NCBI RefSeq assembly: GCF_022760175.1
Contig: NZ_CP094326.1
Location: 1,116,001-1,180,000, forward strand
Direction of reading: 5' to 3'
From: Zhouia spongiae
GTDB lineage: Bacteria > Bacteroidota > Bacteroidia > Flavobacteriales > Flavobacteriaceae
Length of the DNA stretch: 64,000 nt
A program made the translations under genes and the position numbers. This document shows, piece after piece, positions 35,301-40,872 of the stretch; the stretch's first letter is position 1, and each line of letters starts with the position of its first letter. A model generated the notes under the pieces. The model did no database searches. It had not been told where the DNA came from and saw only the letters and a list, made by a program, of their open reading frames with translations.

Positions 35301-36379
35301 ACATCAAAGGAAGTAAAGAAAATATCGTATTTATCCTGGGTAGATATAGCCCTTAGGGTTGCACTGGTTGCCCCATTGGGAATAACTCCGTTATTACTGT
35401 TATTAATGCTAAGCAGGTCGACATCCCATCCAAGGGTATTTTCGCTATTCGGGTTCCGGTCGGTGAGCAATGCTCCCCCCCTGGAAATACTCCCGTTAAA
35501 AAAATTATTTGACGGGTTTACTGCATCACTCAGATTGTAAAAACCATTTCCGGCATCGATACGTAACTGATCTCCGCTAATCCCCCTATCTCCTTCAAGC
35601 ACCATAACGCCCATTTTAGCCCTTACGGGTTGGGGCGAAGGTAATGTCTGGAATCCCTGAATATCCAGATTATCCAGGGTTTCTCCACTTTTAATCCCGG
35701 CATACCCGTCGAAAGTAGTGATCTTTCTCCCCGGTTCTTTTGGGTTTTCGTATACGACAACAATAGACCATCCTCCGGAAACACCTCCTGTAATATCATC
35801 CCCTGAACTGGCCCTGACATTAGCTACGGTATAAGTACCGTTCGGATCGGCAAGTGAAGTGATGATACCGGTAATATCTTTATAACATGCATAAGGTTCA
35901 TAAGCTCCAAAATCGGAATCTCCATCTCCGTCAAAAAGTATTTCATCTGCTGTAATATCTACATAGCTCCCTCCCGGCGTTTTAAGTTTCACCTGATTAA
36001 AACCACTCCTGTTAGATTCCTTGAACACAGCTCCCCAATACAAGCCGGCATAAACTACTTTAGGACATCCTCCAACATTATTTGAGATGGTTAAACCAGC
36101 ACTACTTGAACTAAAAGTATTGGAATCCCCGTCAATATCGATATACTGCATATTCAGATCGTCATTTGCAGTACTTCCATTATATGGATCTTCCGGATCA
36201 TAATTCCTACTGTCCCTGTTTACTATATTGTTCCCTATCAGGATAATATCACCACGAAGGTTTTGCTGAAACCTGACATCAAAATCATTCTTAACCTGGG
36301 CATTACTGCTAAAAGCACTTAACGACAGGTATAATATAAGCAAGTATAGTAAAGGGTTGGCTGCGTAGTTTTGTTTCAT
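20387..36379 (-). CDS. sprB: Giant SprB-like gliding adhesin, T9SS type B
   Basis: This 5,330-residue cell-surface protein has a signal peptide at about residues 1-27 (ending SSNAQ). Residues 30-360 form a beta-rich head with VVYAGLYWGA. A DUF11-like domain is near 363-480 and Ig-like segments follow to about 860. A distinct domain sits at about 1247-1445 inside the repeats. Several dozen SprB-type repeats of about 80-100 residues run to about 5,200, each with a Cys near its start, GG.PY.Y in the middle and GTY.V.V.D..GC at the end. The last 85 residues (DHFTPNGDNYNDTWG to the C-terminus) are a T9SS type B sorting domain. SprB of F. johnsoniae is a similar mobile adhesin. The frame is unbroken over 16 kb. 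Confidence 0.9.
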   Translation of the reverse strand: MKQNYAANPLLYLLILYLSLSAFSSNAQVKNDFDVRFQQNLRGDIILIGNNIVNRDSRNYDPEDPYNGSTANDDLNMQYIDIDGDSNTFSSSSAGLTISNNVGGCPKVVYAGLYWGAVFKESNRSGFNQVKLKTPGGSYVDITADEILFDGDGDSDFGAYEPYACYKDITGIITSLADPNGTYTVANVRASSGDDITGGVSGGWSIVVVYENPKEPGRKITTFDGYAGIKSGETLDNLDIQGFQTLPSPQPVRAKMGVMVLEGDRGISGDQLRIDAGNGFYNLSDAVNPSNNFFNGSISRGGALLTDRNPNSENTLGWDVDLLSINNSNNGVIPNGATSATLRAISTQDKYDIFFTSFDVEIIGPEIVLLKNVQDQSGTDIEGQDVHFGDLIDYVLTFRNDGNDDAVGYTIRDVLPTNVIFQSIDLSGIPGATYSYDANTRELIIQIPDQYVTKKQDGEEQGVEYDIRIDVQVVEDCSELRDACSNEIKNQAYSSYSGELNDAPVTDDPSYSDYVACDFPAPGSTNFLVDIDDCNKPNTVVLCGSSTELVAGSGFDTYQWQKDNGSGTYVDIAGANSQTYTVTTVGNYKVIKKNTGGTCLSFEEFFEVELFNSGLENPLLSYADDVVTCPDDGDDLVKLFLCGGNASRTINTNIVGAQSISWEKIDAGCENLDIHDTCANKNSTCQWHNVGSGSAFTVSEAGEYRLVAQFDGGCVDRFYFNVYTNPFDPTYVSRDIMCSQPGEIQVNDVPGNNTYEIRLLEDINGTYQPVQDWSFNQTFAIDHAGIYIVETRQYNVDNACVFTSQEIGIRERNFSGTASTTDADCEGKGDITVTINDVDPVYYFELWQGTTLIASAEGHTIAEKQHVFEDQNAGTYTVKAFTQKPSADGSTQEVNCYFEREVTIDPYDLDIEARLIENITCNDGLIEVSSSGGTGTHAYAILQYIPGTGATAPAVNYGDANNIPAGNYQQENEFTFQPGEQGTYIFVVVDGNNCSVSSQEITIEYASPIAWTWSKTDLSCFQSNDGSITVNHTTPTTPYILSYVLEKPDGTTVNSQTGEFTGLSAGVNYEVTVTQTYGDQTCTSSETVTITEPDRLTASAGVSKLPGCDSNDETLAEVRITNPLGGTPPYEYSFDGGTSYSNNPVGYLSADTHTLFIKDSRNCIFPMEIEIPDLPEAPTADVVYTYNCDGTGNIVLTPSIPEYEYTYDVNGTPSGTGSSLTVNDLADGEHTITIHYNNPNYVTYSNLLKEDFGAGANTTSPNIGSVYCYESQSMAAPNSCDPQGINNVQLNDGEYSVTSRIAYPHGTWRSPNDHAGQANGRFMAINVGDVAGPNGVIFTQSVQDVIPNQDIIISLNAFNLLRTGTSGADPYVVVQLVGSSGVIAETSTSEIPKNNNADDWHEYTVNLNPGNNTALDIVIRTQSTVISGNDIAIDDIHAYQVPEKCDLTVDIPVTINGKVFTAEPIDVSPVSCNGGNDGAIEFSISNFDAAQGFEYSIDGTTWYTATSSPVTINNSVTPITAGTYTVYVRDLRDTANCTAQFDVEVTAPEPVTVSAEVTQEMTCSNSYTAIITANAGGGIGNYEYQLEDTAGNPIAGYDYNNNGSNNVFTITGAANAGSYVVRAKDANDCAAPAAASVTIAAPEAIDFGLSATDCYNVGLNNGTITVTVTSGNGDYQFSLDGSTWFNPNTAAPDEYTFNNLTPDTYDVYVKDGYGCEATKQITINKQITASVTAQTNISCSGNTDGEATITVNDFQGSYSYTVAGGTPVTGQNSGTIALTALTSGTHTVVITDENSCSTTVTIDIEEPQAALNATLDVTPMSCSTPSGSVVITATAGWGGYQYTIAYPDGTTQGPQSTNTFNGLTQTGTYTVTVTDAGGCSVDRTFDLQPATSPALTLAGSGCYDGTDNVTITATATGGTAPYEYSINGGAFGTTNTFSVGAGTYTVTVRDDLDCTDTQQIIIDNELTIAAVAGIIPACGSPASTDITITAGGGDGSYVYSIDGTNFQAGNTFTVTTTGTYDVYVRDNNGNVEYCEATTQVVIGQDAPVDFTEAHTDVTCFGDTNGSITLTGSGGTAPYTYRIVNAIAGIDITNTTGGFGNLPAGTYNVTVTDNNGCPDTATITINQPGQLGADVSATAYTCSAESQITIANVTGGSGTYQYSIDGQTGWLPAGGTTATNYTFTPTFTNGTYTVRVRDFNTTTCSFDTPVIIDPLPVEPILSTSIIYSCDGSGNLTVTAVPAGTYEYQLEDTAGNPIAGYEYATQGNNNVFANVAVGNYVIRVNYGTGNAALGTTCTTTVPANVAAGFEFMASITASTHVSCHGGSDGSITFEVENFGAGGFEYDINGAGYVNTATTSPETITGLTAGDYTITVRDVDNPIAGCTVVLTQTITEPALLGVTAMLNSPLTCTTGASITASAYGGTAAYHYQLEDSNGIVAGYDFAANGTNTTFTNLPAETYNIRVRDANSCEALTAAPVVINAAVSPSVTLNATACYTGNNDGTITANVSGNNGNLMFRINGGAWITPTPATATTHTFTDLVNGSYTVEVRDAYGCVDSETININPEITATVAVDHLTSCSDGQITVTASGGIGTLQYAFVSTGTTVTVADFSTANTFTVTTGNDGIYDVYVWDNNANDPHCEYMETVTVNPATPLTITAVPADPECHDGTGQITITVTSGMAPYTYQIIDLDNGGAANETTNNVINNTKTYYNLAPGNYTINVTDATGCTVTDTPVTINNPEELTADVVGVTPSSCSGDPNLFGLRFENYPTTLGTIEFSIDGGNTWIGDNSNPGVTDQLTGYVSGTTVNPSMRTVDGSGNTVCQTDFPPFVIPYPLDDLDITIHAIVVNCNELQVSVQGSEGSPDYVYAYTDDPASFNPATATWTSPAQDEFTPYVFTGLVPGRTYVFYVQDAVGCVRQSNVNVNDLITVPLEITSTYTPSCFGANNGTITYTVTDNELPFGNEFRWEVFDMSSGTPVPVTNSGGNQPYASPQDITVTGLAPGNYFIQVTEVDGGIDSCVGATENLFLDELDDITGTPVAIRDITCDTPGLVQINNITGGGGTYHYTLTSPDFVAPISNTTDNPIEVPISQINTPNPSSITVTVSVEDQYGCPKNLGDVILNIAQPPVITSVDVDNCAVSHTVTINATASGGATLLYSIDNGVTYVDNGGVFTNVAAGTYDVSVIDSNGCTATSSVTVYPTLEASVLLTKLIDCSISPDAEITIEVLNGSGSYDYEITNGLGTVVLRQALPGNPFDAVITVPETYTVTIYDNNTTTPECKKEFTIEVPNRLEPVIAVNHSTDETCFGADNGTVSVSVPDNGTGPFTFEIVSAAGATNPITLPIAPTSSGATTATFTGLDGTGASGVTYTIQVTAANGCQDTETVTINEPAIIVPDVSVSQFGCATGNNVSNAVITIDPSATTGGSGTYTIFEFVEDVSGNTVQRGTNTSYTVTNLTGGSYTVNVYDDNNCVGSETVTIDPYNQINVSAIPTNPTCMPGNDGEVQIDVTFGLGLGSTNIRYDIVGLDVAYNDTFTANVATHTFTGLGIGTYQVTATNTTTGCLVQNTVELTDPNTFTISTNIINDVDCFGTSTGAVTFSIADAVYSGGFDYQVFEQLTNNPVTGLATHPDMGPTPVVNLPVGDYYVVISQSSAPACSKQQNFSISGPDSVLNATAQASPITCAGNDGIIEITASGGWGNYSYYVSATDIADPTDETLYTAGQARWEGLAPGTYYIYVMDGNGCYTSLGTELLEDPLPITADIIASNANCDGNNGEITVNNIAGGQGSNYTIQLIKDGVNLGAPKTGMSAVFTGLGAGDYTVTISDQWSCNENFNSPVTLYDVFTLSYNIDKQISCAAPVGGQITITATGGSGNFDYSIDYAAATQTGNVFTDLDAVRTYTFTVEDTTTGCIETIEADLEAPVVPVIDTIEATNVTCVGSDGTVTVTLDPATETDPPYVYELSQGGTPVQTNNDGIFTGLDAGTYDVSVSSALGCTVTGTATVGTDPTPQISLTVTDNCDITGGFDITVTLDQAGIPNADGSYSLVVNGATRNVTFDVSNQYLISGLAAGTYNIEIIDANGCSDNATDTTTITPLDFNAQVTALLDCETPPGGNAAITISNISGSGTYEYEINGPVNVVRTALPVTGITWNGADSVGDYVIIVYDMEGGCSITKTVTVAPALEPDFTATPVDALCNGGTGSIRVNAIDNGSGPFTFAITDATDSNGNPITTPIPADDTTPAYTATFSGLIAGTYTITATGANSCTTLQTVTVNEPAAITGLTLAAEEFVCTPGSNNNSIAKVTANGVSGGSGSYIYEFIYSNGNPADDKTQRSAANEFYVSNVLGGTVTVNVYDANADGCFVTDTINIDPFAGITDITATPVDPTCNGGDGEVEVTVTLDAPIGNAALQYNISNADGSYTDAVTLNNTDASPTDHTFSGLDFGHYIITVTNTNTGCELSTTTELKDPNTFDIEVVKHQDVLCHGTETGIVDINMIDASYSGGFTWEIFNAANDAPVKSGTEAAHTNINLFAGAYYVVVNQTGTPFCENRSYFSINQSATPMNIKVEASQYLTCTDPGEITVTATGGYGFYEYALVVQGTTPAPSDYGSANIFPNISAGSYEVFVRDAGGCIASDVITFVQPDPITATVSASDNFCFDDYAGTITVQNIQGGRPAVDSNASYLYTLSFTDASGNVLSQFPPQTSPVFEFLPTGYYTVTVSDGWGCDFISGRVFIDEPQEMDISLVITDRLTCAGNNAGLELRVTGGTAPYAYSTDRSGTFIPFSGNSATISGLGEGQYSYYVQDGNGCISQVSNTITIDPVPELKLDAEITTDVNCFGHATGYVRVKATGGLGRYMYSLYNSSDDQLVSPQAANYFEGLKAGDYYVVVESEDCQTRTDIQIKDGNELRLKTPVVQNPLCVDGYGAINVGLEGGTGVYKYAISPNLDQFFDEGDFTELLPGDYTVIAQDSKGCEPYVLDFRIEAPDPLVMATQAVVHESCSGENDGYIEINVSGGTAPYYTSLNSQDNNDFVQDQYIFNNLEGGKSHIIFVRDANGCEINLVVPVEAGPDLRAEIEVVEECVDNAAQNRVEVTLLNQSGITPDDVLYALNSADINQAVAFDYTDGQRGIIENVAPGADQYITLFYEACAKMIADDQRFTVHQIDQVTVVDASDPNIMNLIEVNASGGVPPYTYYFNDKNQGSDNTYYVSNTDPGYTDASGAEIKQIRVVVTDALGCSHEILAEKEFIDIDIPDHFTPNGDNYNDTWGPDNDEGFPEIRTRIYDRYGRMVAEVRVGEKWDGRYNGSPLPTGDYWYVMKLEGSDEREFMGHFTLLR
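29604..29650. repeat. Near-identical 47-bp repeat in sprB, copy A
   Basis: It matches copy B at 45 of 47 positions, although neighbouring repeats have diverged. It encodes the YQLEDTAGNPIAGYEY stretch, a sign of recent duplication or gene conversion between SprB repeats. Confidence 0.85.
31590..31636. repeat. Near-identical 47-bp repeat in sprB, copy B
   Basis: This is the partner of copy A, 1,986 bp away in the same orientation. It encodes YQLEDTAGNPIAGYDY. Confidence 0.85.
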
Positions 36380-36422
36380 GATATCGGGGCTAATTGAGTT
36401 TTGTTTTGAGTTTTTTGAGTTA

Positions 36423-38432
36423 CTATGTCTTTACATGCATGATCCAAAGGTCAAAGGCATATTCCTTGTCTTTATTTTGGTTGTATAAGGTTTTAGCACT
36501 TTGCAAAGAGATATCCTGATTCAGATATACATAGCTATAATTGTTATTCGGGTTTACAAAATAATGTGCTTCGATGCCCATAGACCTCAATTGATCGATA
36601 AACCTCGATGCATTCTTATGCTCAGAAAAAACATTGGCTATCAGGTAATATCCATTTTTCATTTTATCATCCAGCATTTTCTGTAATGCCTGATGCCCTC
36701 TAAAGCCTTTAAATGTAATCGAATTAAGTCTTTCGATATTCTCTTTTGTACACTCCATCAAGCCGGCATTTGTCCACCGGTCCCTTGCCCCTCCGTATTG
36801 ATTATTGCTGTTATCTATTTGCTGTCTTAACACCCAGGTTTTATCATTATACCGGCCATTCAAGCCATTTTCAGATGCCACGGATGCATCTGTCCAATTG
36901 CTATATTCATCTAAATAAACATAATGCAGGCCGTTTTTAGAAAATGACCTGGCATTCATACCCTTTGATTGCATCTGTTCTATAAAACGGGCTGAATTTT
37001 CGCGGTCTTTAAACACATTGGCAATCACCAGGTACTTGTTGTCTTTATTTGTCTTATTGTAAATAACCGGCTTGCTTTCGGTTTTTGTATAAGACCGTTT
37101 TTTTATGCCTGTTCCCGTTGATGGTATATTTGCCGGGTTCGTTTCTGCTACCAATGTTTCAGGTTGATCAGCAATATCAAGTTCTTCTTTTAATTCGGCT
37201 ATTTGCTGTTGATATTGTGGATTTTTTTTCGCCTTTTCGGCTATTTGATCCATGTATTTTTCGACATACTGTCTTTTTCTATCCTTGTTCGCTATTATTT
37301 TTTTCTCCAGTGTCGTATCCCTGCTTCCAAGAATGGCATCGCGTTTCTTTTCTATCAAATCTGCTATAGCCGTTTCATCGCTTTTATACACGATAACGGT
37401 ATCGTTTTCCACGACTATCGTATCTCCTTCTTCCAGCTCCTCGTTTTCAGCTAATGATGCCAGTTTTTCTTCCAGTAAAACATTATCTTCTTCTTCCTGT
37501 AATACCATGTTGTCTGTTAAATGAGGCTGGAAGGAATAGGCAAAATTAATTTCGTGGGTAGACCCGAAATTAGAGATCGGATTTTTTAATCCTTTTTCAT
37601 ATACGTAGCCAATTGAAATTCTTTTTGAGATATTAAAACCAACGCCTGCGCTCGCTCCATAGTAATCGTCATAACCCGTTTGAAACCAACCGACCGGCAG
37701 GTCTAAAATAAAGCTGGCAGATGGCGAAATATCATCATCTCCACGCATTCTGGCTCTGGCCAGGATGCTATATCGACCGTCTTTCATTAATCCGGTTCCG
37801 TTTGCAATTTCCCTGGTATACATTAAATGTCCGGAAAATGTCTTTTCATTGAATTCGGTTACGGACTCACCTGTATTCAGGTTGAAATCTACCAGGTTCT
37901 CGGCATAGATACCCACATCAAAATTTCCAATTGCCAAGTTGAATCCGGGCTGAACGGAGAGTAAGGAATTACCGTTAAGTTCCTGAATTATAGGATCGAT
38001 ATCGACCGTTTGCGCTTCGCTTCGATCGAAACCGCTATTGTAGTAAGATAAATTTACCCCCAGGTGCATATTTACATTTTCGCTTAGGCGCACACCATAG
38101 GTATAGTTTCCCATCAGGCCAAAATTAGAAATCACTCCAAATTTTTGATGGTACACACTCAAACCAAGTCCCGTCCGGTCGTTAATCCTTCCGGAATAAC
38201 TCCCTAAATAGGTCTTATTGCTGTTATCCCACTCACTTCGGTGGAATAAGTTAAAATATGACTTGGTTTCTTTTACTGTTGAAAAAGTAGGATTGATTAA
38301 AAACCTGTTAAACTTCAACATATTTTGCGACGGTATATCGATAGAGATATACGGATCCTCTTCCTGTGCATTACTCAAATGCAAACCAATAAACACAAAT
38401 ACAATCGCGAGTAGGAGGGGGTGTCGCCTCAT
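36423..38432 (-). CDS. sprD: SprD-like PorP/SprF protein with SPOR-like repeats
   Basis: This 669-residue envelope protein has a signal peptide at about residues 1-22 (ending LSNAQ). Residues 25-310 form a PorP/SprF-type barrel (NRFLINPTFSTV; SGRINDRTGLGLSVYHQKFG). A charged coiled-coil-like linker occupies 315-430. Two SPOR-like repeats lie near 470-535 (YLVIANVFKDRENSARFIEQ) and 595-660 (YYLIANVFSEHKNASRFIDQ). SPOR domains usually bind denuded peptidoglycan, so it could tie the outer-membrane complex to the cell wall; that is inference. In F. johnsoniae sprD lies between sprC and sprB and supports gliding. It starts 3 bp after sprC. Confidence 0.82.
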   Translation of the reverse strand: MRRHPLLLAIVFVFIGLHLSNAQEEDPYISIDIPSQNMLKFNRFLINPTFSTVKETKSYFNLFHRSEWDNSNKTYLGSYSGRINDRTGLGLSVYHQKFGVISNFGLMGNYTYGVRLSENVNMHLGVNLSYYNSGFDRSEAQTVDIDPIIQELNGNSLLSVQPGFNLAIGNFDVGIYAENLVDFNLNTGESVTEFNEKTFSGHLMYTREIANGTGLMKDGRYSILARARMRGDDDISPSASFILDLPVGWFQTGYDDYYGASAGVGFNISKRISIGYVYEKGLKNPISNFGSTHEINFAYSFQPHLTDNMVLQEEEDNVLLEEKLASLAENEELEEGDTIVVENDTVIVYKSDETAIADLIEKKRDAILGSRDTTLEKKIIANKDRKRQYVEKYMDQIAEKAKKNPQYQQQIAELKEELDIADQPETLVAETNPANIPSTGTGIKKRSYTKTESKPVIYNKTNKDNKYLVIANVFKDRENSARFIEQMQSKGMNARSFSKNGLHYVYLDEYSNWTDASVASENGLNGRYNDKTWVLRQQIDNSNNQYGGARDRWTNAGLMECTKENIERLNSITFKGFRGHQALQKMLDDKMKNGYYLIANVFSEHKNASRFIDQLRSMGIEAHYFVNPNNNYSYVYLNQDISLQSAKTLYNQNKDKEYAFDLWIMHVKT

Positions 38433-38435
38433 ATT

Positions 38436-40619
38436 TTACTTTATTATTGTTATTGTTCCTTTTTTAATTGTTTCTCCGCTTTTAATGATCCTGTAATAAT
38501 ACACAGGATTTCTGCCTGAATACCTGATGGTACTTTCCGGCCAGTTATTCTGATAATTGGCGCGGGAAAAGATCAGATCTCCATTTGATGTATATATCTC
38601 AACTTTTACTTCCGGCTTGTTCAGGTATTCTGCTGGTATAGCCCAGGTATCATTTATTCCATCACCATTTGGGCTGATCACATTCGGAATAATTGTACTT
38701 TCCTCAAGTACTGCCTCCACCGTTTTAACGAGTTCGCAACTGCCAATTGTAGCAACCAAAGTATAAACCCCTTCTTCTGAAATCGTTATACCGGCTGTGG
38801 TGCCTATCACCTGATGTGCATCATCATACCATATATACGAATCTGCTCCACCGGCTATAATTTCTTCTGATTGTCCTTTTTGGAGGTATATAATTCCTTC
38901 TTTATTCAATGTAATCAGATCGGAGGTATACGGCTCGATCGTAAGTGGATCTGAGCTTACTTCGCATCCGCCGTTGTTTACTTTCAGCACATATGTCCCC
39001 GCCTTTAATGTTTTTAAGGTAGTTCCTGTTTCTTCCAAGAGGGTATTATCCAGGTACCAGCTATACGTATATTCGGGAGCTGTAACCGATGATGTAATGG
39101 TCAGCTGCTGAATATCTTCACATATATACGCTGCATCTGCCGTAATTTCAGGAGCGGGAACTCCAACTTTGATATCGAGAGTATTAGATTCTGCTACAAA
39201 AGACGCTAAAATCCCTTTTAAAAAATACGTTCCGTTTAAGGTGGAATTGTCGATAGTAATTTGTTGTGCCGTTGCACCTGTTACCCTGTTTCCATTCAGG
39301 TACCATTGAAACTGAAACTGGCTGATAATACTTTCGTCAACCGGAATAATATCGCCATTATTGGCTAAGGCATTCAACTCATTAATTTTCAATATAGTAC
39401 TTGAAGATGAACATGCCGTATAATTATCCGCAACTATTGTTATTTCGAAATCTGACGGATCTGATACTGATACAGGGGTTGATTTTTTCGTGAAACCACA
39501 AGCTGATGTCTCCCTGACCGAAACAGCATAAGAACCAGGGTTATCAACAGTTAATATAGCTGAGGTTTCGCCAGAAATCTCAACGCCGTTTTTAAACCAC
39601 TGGTATACCGGGTTTGATGCGGTAGTCGTCGCCTTGATGGTTTTTGTCTGCGAAGGCATTAAAACCACACTGCCGGCCGGCTCTGTCGCTACTTCAAAAT
39701 CATTAATTGAGACTATGACCGAAGGAGATAAAGCCAAACATCCGGAACCGGGATCAACTTCAACATAGTATTCTCCGGCAGCATCACCATTACTGTCTGT
39801 GATCGTATAAGTATCAGAAGCCGTAGAAGCTACCAATGTCTCTCCTTTATACCAATTATAAGTAAAATTGTCATCCGCGGTAATATCGGTTGTAACCGTC
39901 CATGTGTAAGAGTCATTTGCACAAAGTTCGATATTGGGTTCTCCCGATAAGGTTACACTAAACTGATCGTTCTGGGAAACACTTATCAGGTTTGAGGCTG
40001 TGTCAATAGAGCAATAGAGGCCATAATCGACTTCTACAAAATAAAGACCCGGCTCCGTAACTTCGAGGTAAGCATTTTTCTCTCCGGGAATCAAGTTAAA
40101 ATCCTTATACCAATTATAATGAGGCTCGTCAGGATAATTATTAACTTCTAACAGCTGAGGGCCATTACACAAAACGACATCGCTTCCATTGTTGAGTAAT
40201 AATGGTGAATTAACCGTTCTGTAATAGGCGGCGAAACTTTTAGACACAGGACTGGTTCTGGCCGGATTTGTGCTACGTACCCTGATTTTATAATACTCAC
40301 CATAGGTGTCTTCCGGGAAACCGAATGTAAACGTGAAACTTAAAGCGGTATTTTTATCAGAAAGGGTACTGAGGGTTGTCGGATTATCAAAATTTCCATT
40401 GGCATCTGATAGTTCGAGAATAAATTCGTTATCGTTCTCTACCAAAGGTATCTCCCATTCAAAATCTACTTCAAAAGCGTTGAAATTTACAGATGGACAA
40501 GGATTGGAAAAACCTAAAACCGGTTGTTTTAAAGTTTGGGCAATAGCAAACTGCGCGCTAAGGAGTAGCACCATAAGCATAATAGGATGAATAGCGTTGG
40601 GGTGTAACTTTCTATCCAT
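38436..40619 (-). CDS. sprC: SprC-like T9SS type B secreted protein
   Basis: This 727-residue secreted protein has a signal peptide at about residues 1-28 (ending QFAIAQT). A fibronectin/Ig-like segment (about 30-130) is followed by a run of Ig/PKD-like domains with repeated YNWYK and YSWY patterns. A C-terminal T9SS type B sorting domain begins NVISPNGDGINDTWAIP near residue 645. It is the first gene of the four-gene unit. In F. johnsoniae sprC occupies the same place and its loss impairs gliding. The symbol depends mainly on gene order, because the domains are generic. Confidence 0.8.
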   Translation of the reverse strand: MDRKLHPNAIHPIMLMVLLLSAQFAIAQTLKQPVLGFSNPCPSVNFNAFEVDFEWEIPLVENDNEFILELSDANGNFDNPTTLSTLSDKNTALSFTFTFGFPEDTYGEYYKIRVRSTNPARTSPVSKSFAAYYRTVNSPLLLNNGSDVVLCNGPQLLEVNNYPDEPHYNWYKDFNLIPGEKNAYLEVTEPGLYFVEVDYGLYCSIDTASNLISVSQNDQFSVTLSGEPNIELCANDSYTWTVTTDITADDNFTYNWYKGETLVASTASDTYTITDSNGDAAGEYYVEVDPGSGCLALSPSVIVSINDFEVATEPAGSVVLMPSQTKTIKATTTASNPVYQWFKNGVEISGETSAILTVDNPGSYAVSVRETSACGFTKKSTPVSVSDPSDFEITIVADNYTACSSSSTILKINELNALANNGDIIPVDESIISQFQFQWYLNGNRVTGATAQQITIDNSTLNGTYFLKGILASFVAESNTLDIKVGVPAPEITADAAYICEDIQQLTITSSVTAPEYTYSWYLDNTLLEETGTTLKTLKAGTYVLKVNNGGCEVSSDPLTIEPYTSDLITLNKEGIIYLQKGQSEEIIAGGADSYIWYDDAHQVIGTTAGITISEEGVYTLVATIGSCELVKTVEAVLEESTIIPNVISPNGDGINDTWAIPAEYLNKPEVKVEIYTSNGDLIFSRANYQNNWPESTIRYSGRNPVYYYRIIKSGETIKKGTITIIK

Positions 40620-40710
40620 AATTCGGTTAGGTTCAATTAGTTGCTAAAGTTCCTGAAACTCTGATAAAAGTGTTTGGGGTGACTCTTATCAGGCACAACA
40701 AGGCCTTTAA

Positions 40711-40718
40711 CAAATCTA
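40711..40718 (-). promoter_or_regulatory. Possible -7 element of the spr operon
   Basis: The minus strand reads TAGATTTG, about 92 bp before the sprC start. No good -33 TTTG is at the right distance, so an activator may be needed or the call may be wrong. Confidence 0.4.
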
Positions 40719-40821
40719 AAATAAGACTTTTTATTTAATTATTAATAAAAAGCTTACAATTTTCGATAAAAAAATCCGTTTCGCCCAGTTTTATATATTC
40801 GGTCTTTTTAAAAAATTGCCA

Positions 40822-40852
40822 TTGATTACCTCGTGGATTTCACTAATTTTGC
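40822..40852 (+). promoter_or_regulatory. Promoter of glnS
   Basis: A -33-like TTG (40822-40824) and a -7 TAATTTTGC (40844-40852) are 19 bp apart. The start codon follows 20 bp later. Confidence 0.65.
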
Positions 40853-40872
40853 AATCTTAAATAAGCTGCAAA

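Noticed and set aside
20387-36379. Regularly spaced repeats that might suggest a CRISPR array or VNTR
   Set aside because: Repeats are about 250-300 bp, diverged in DNA and in one reading frame; they are protein-domain repeats.
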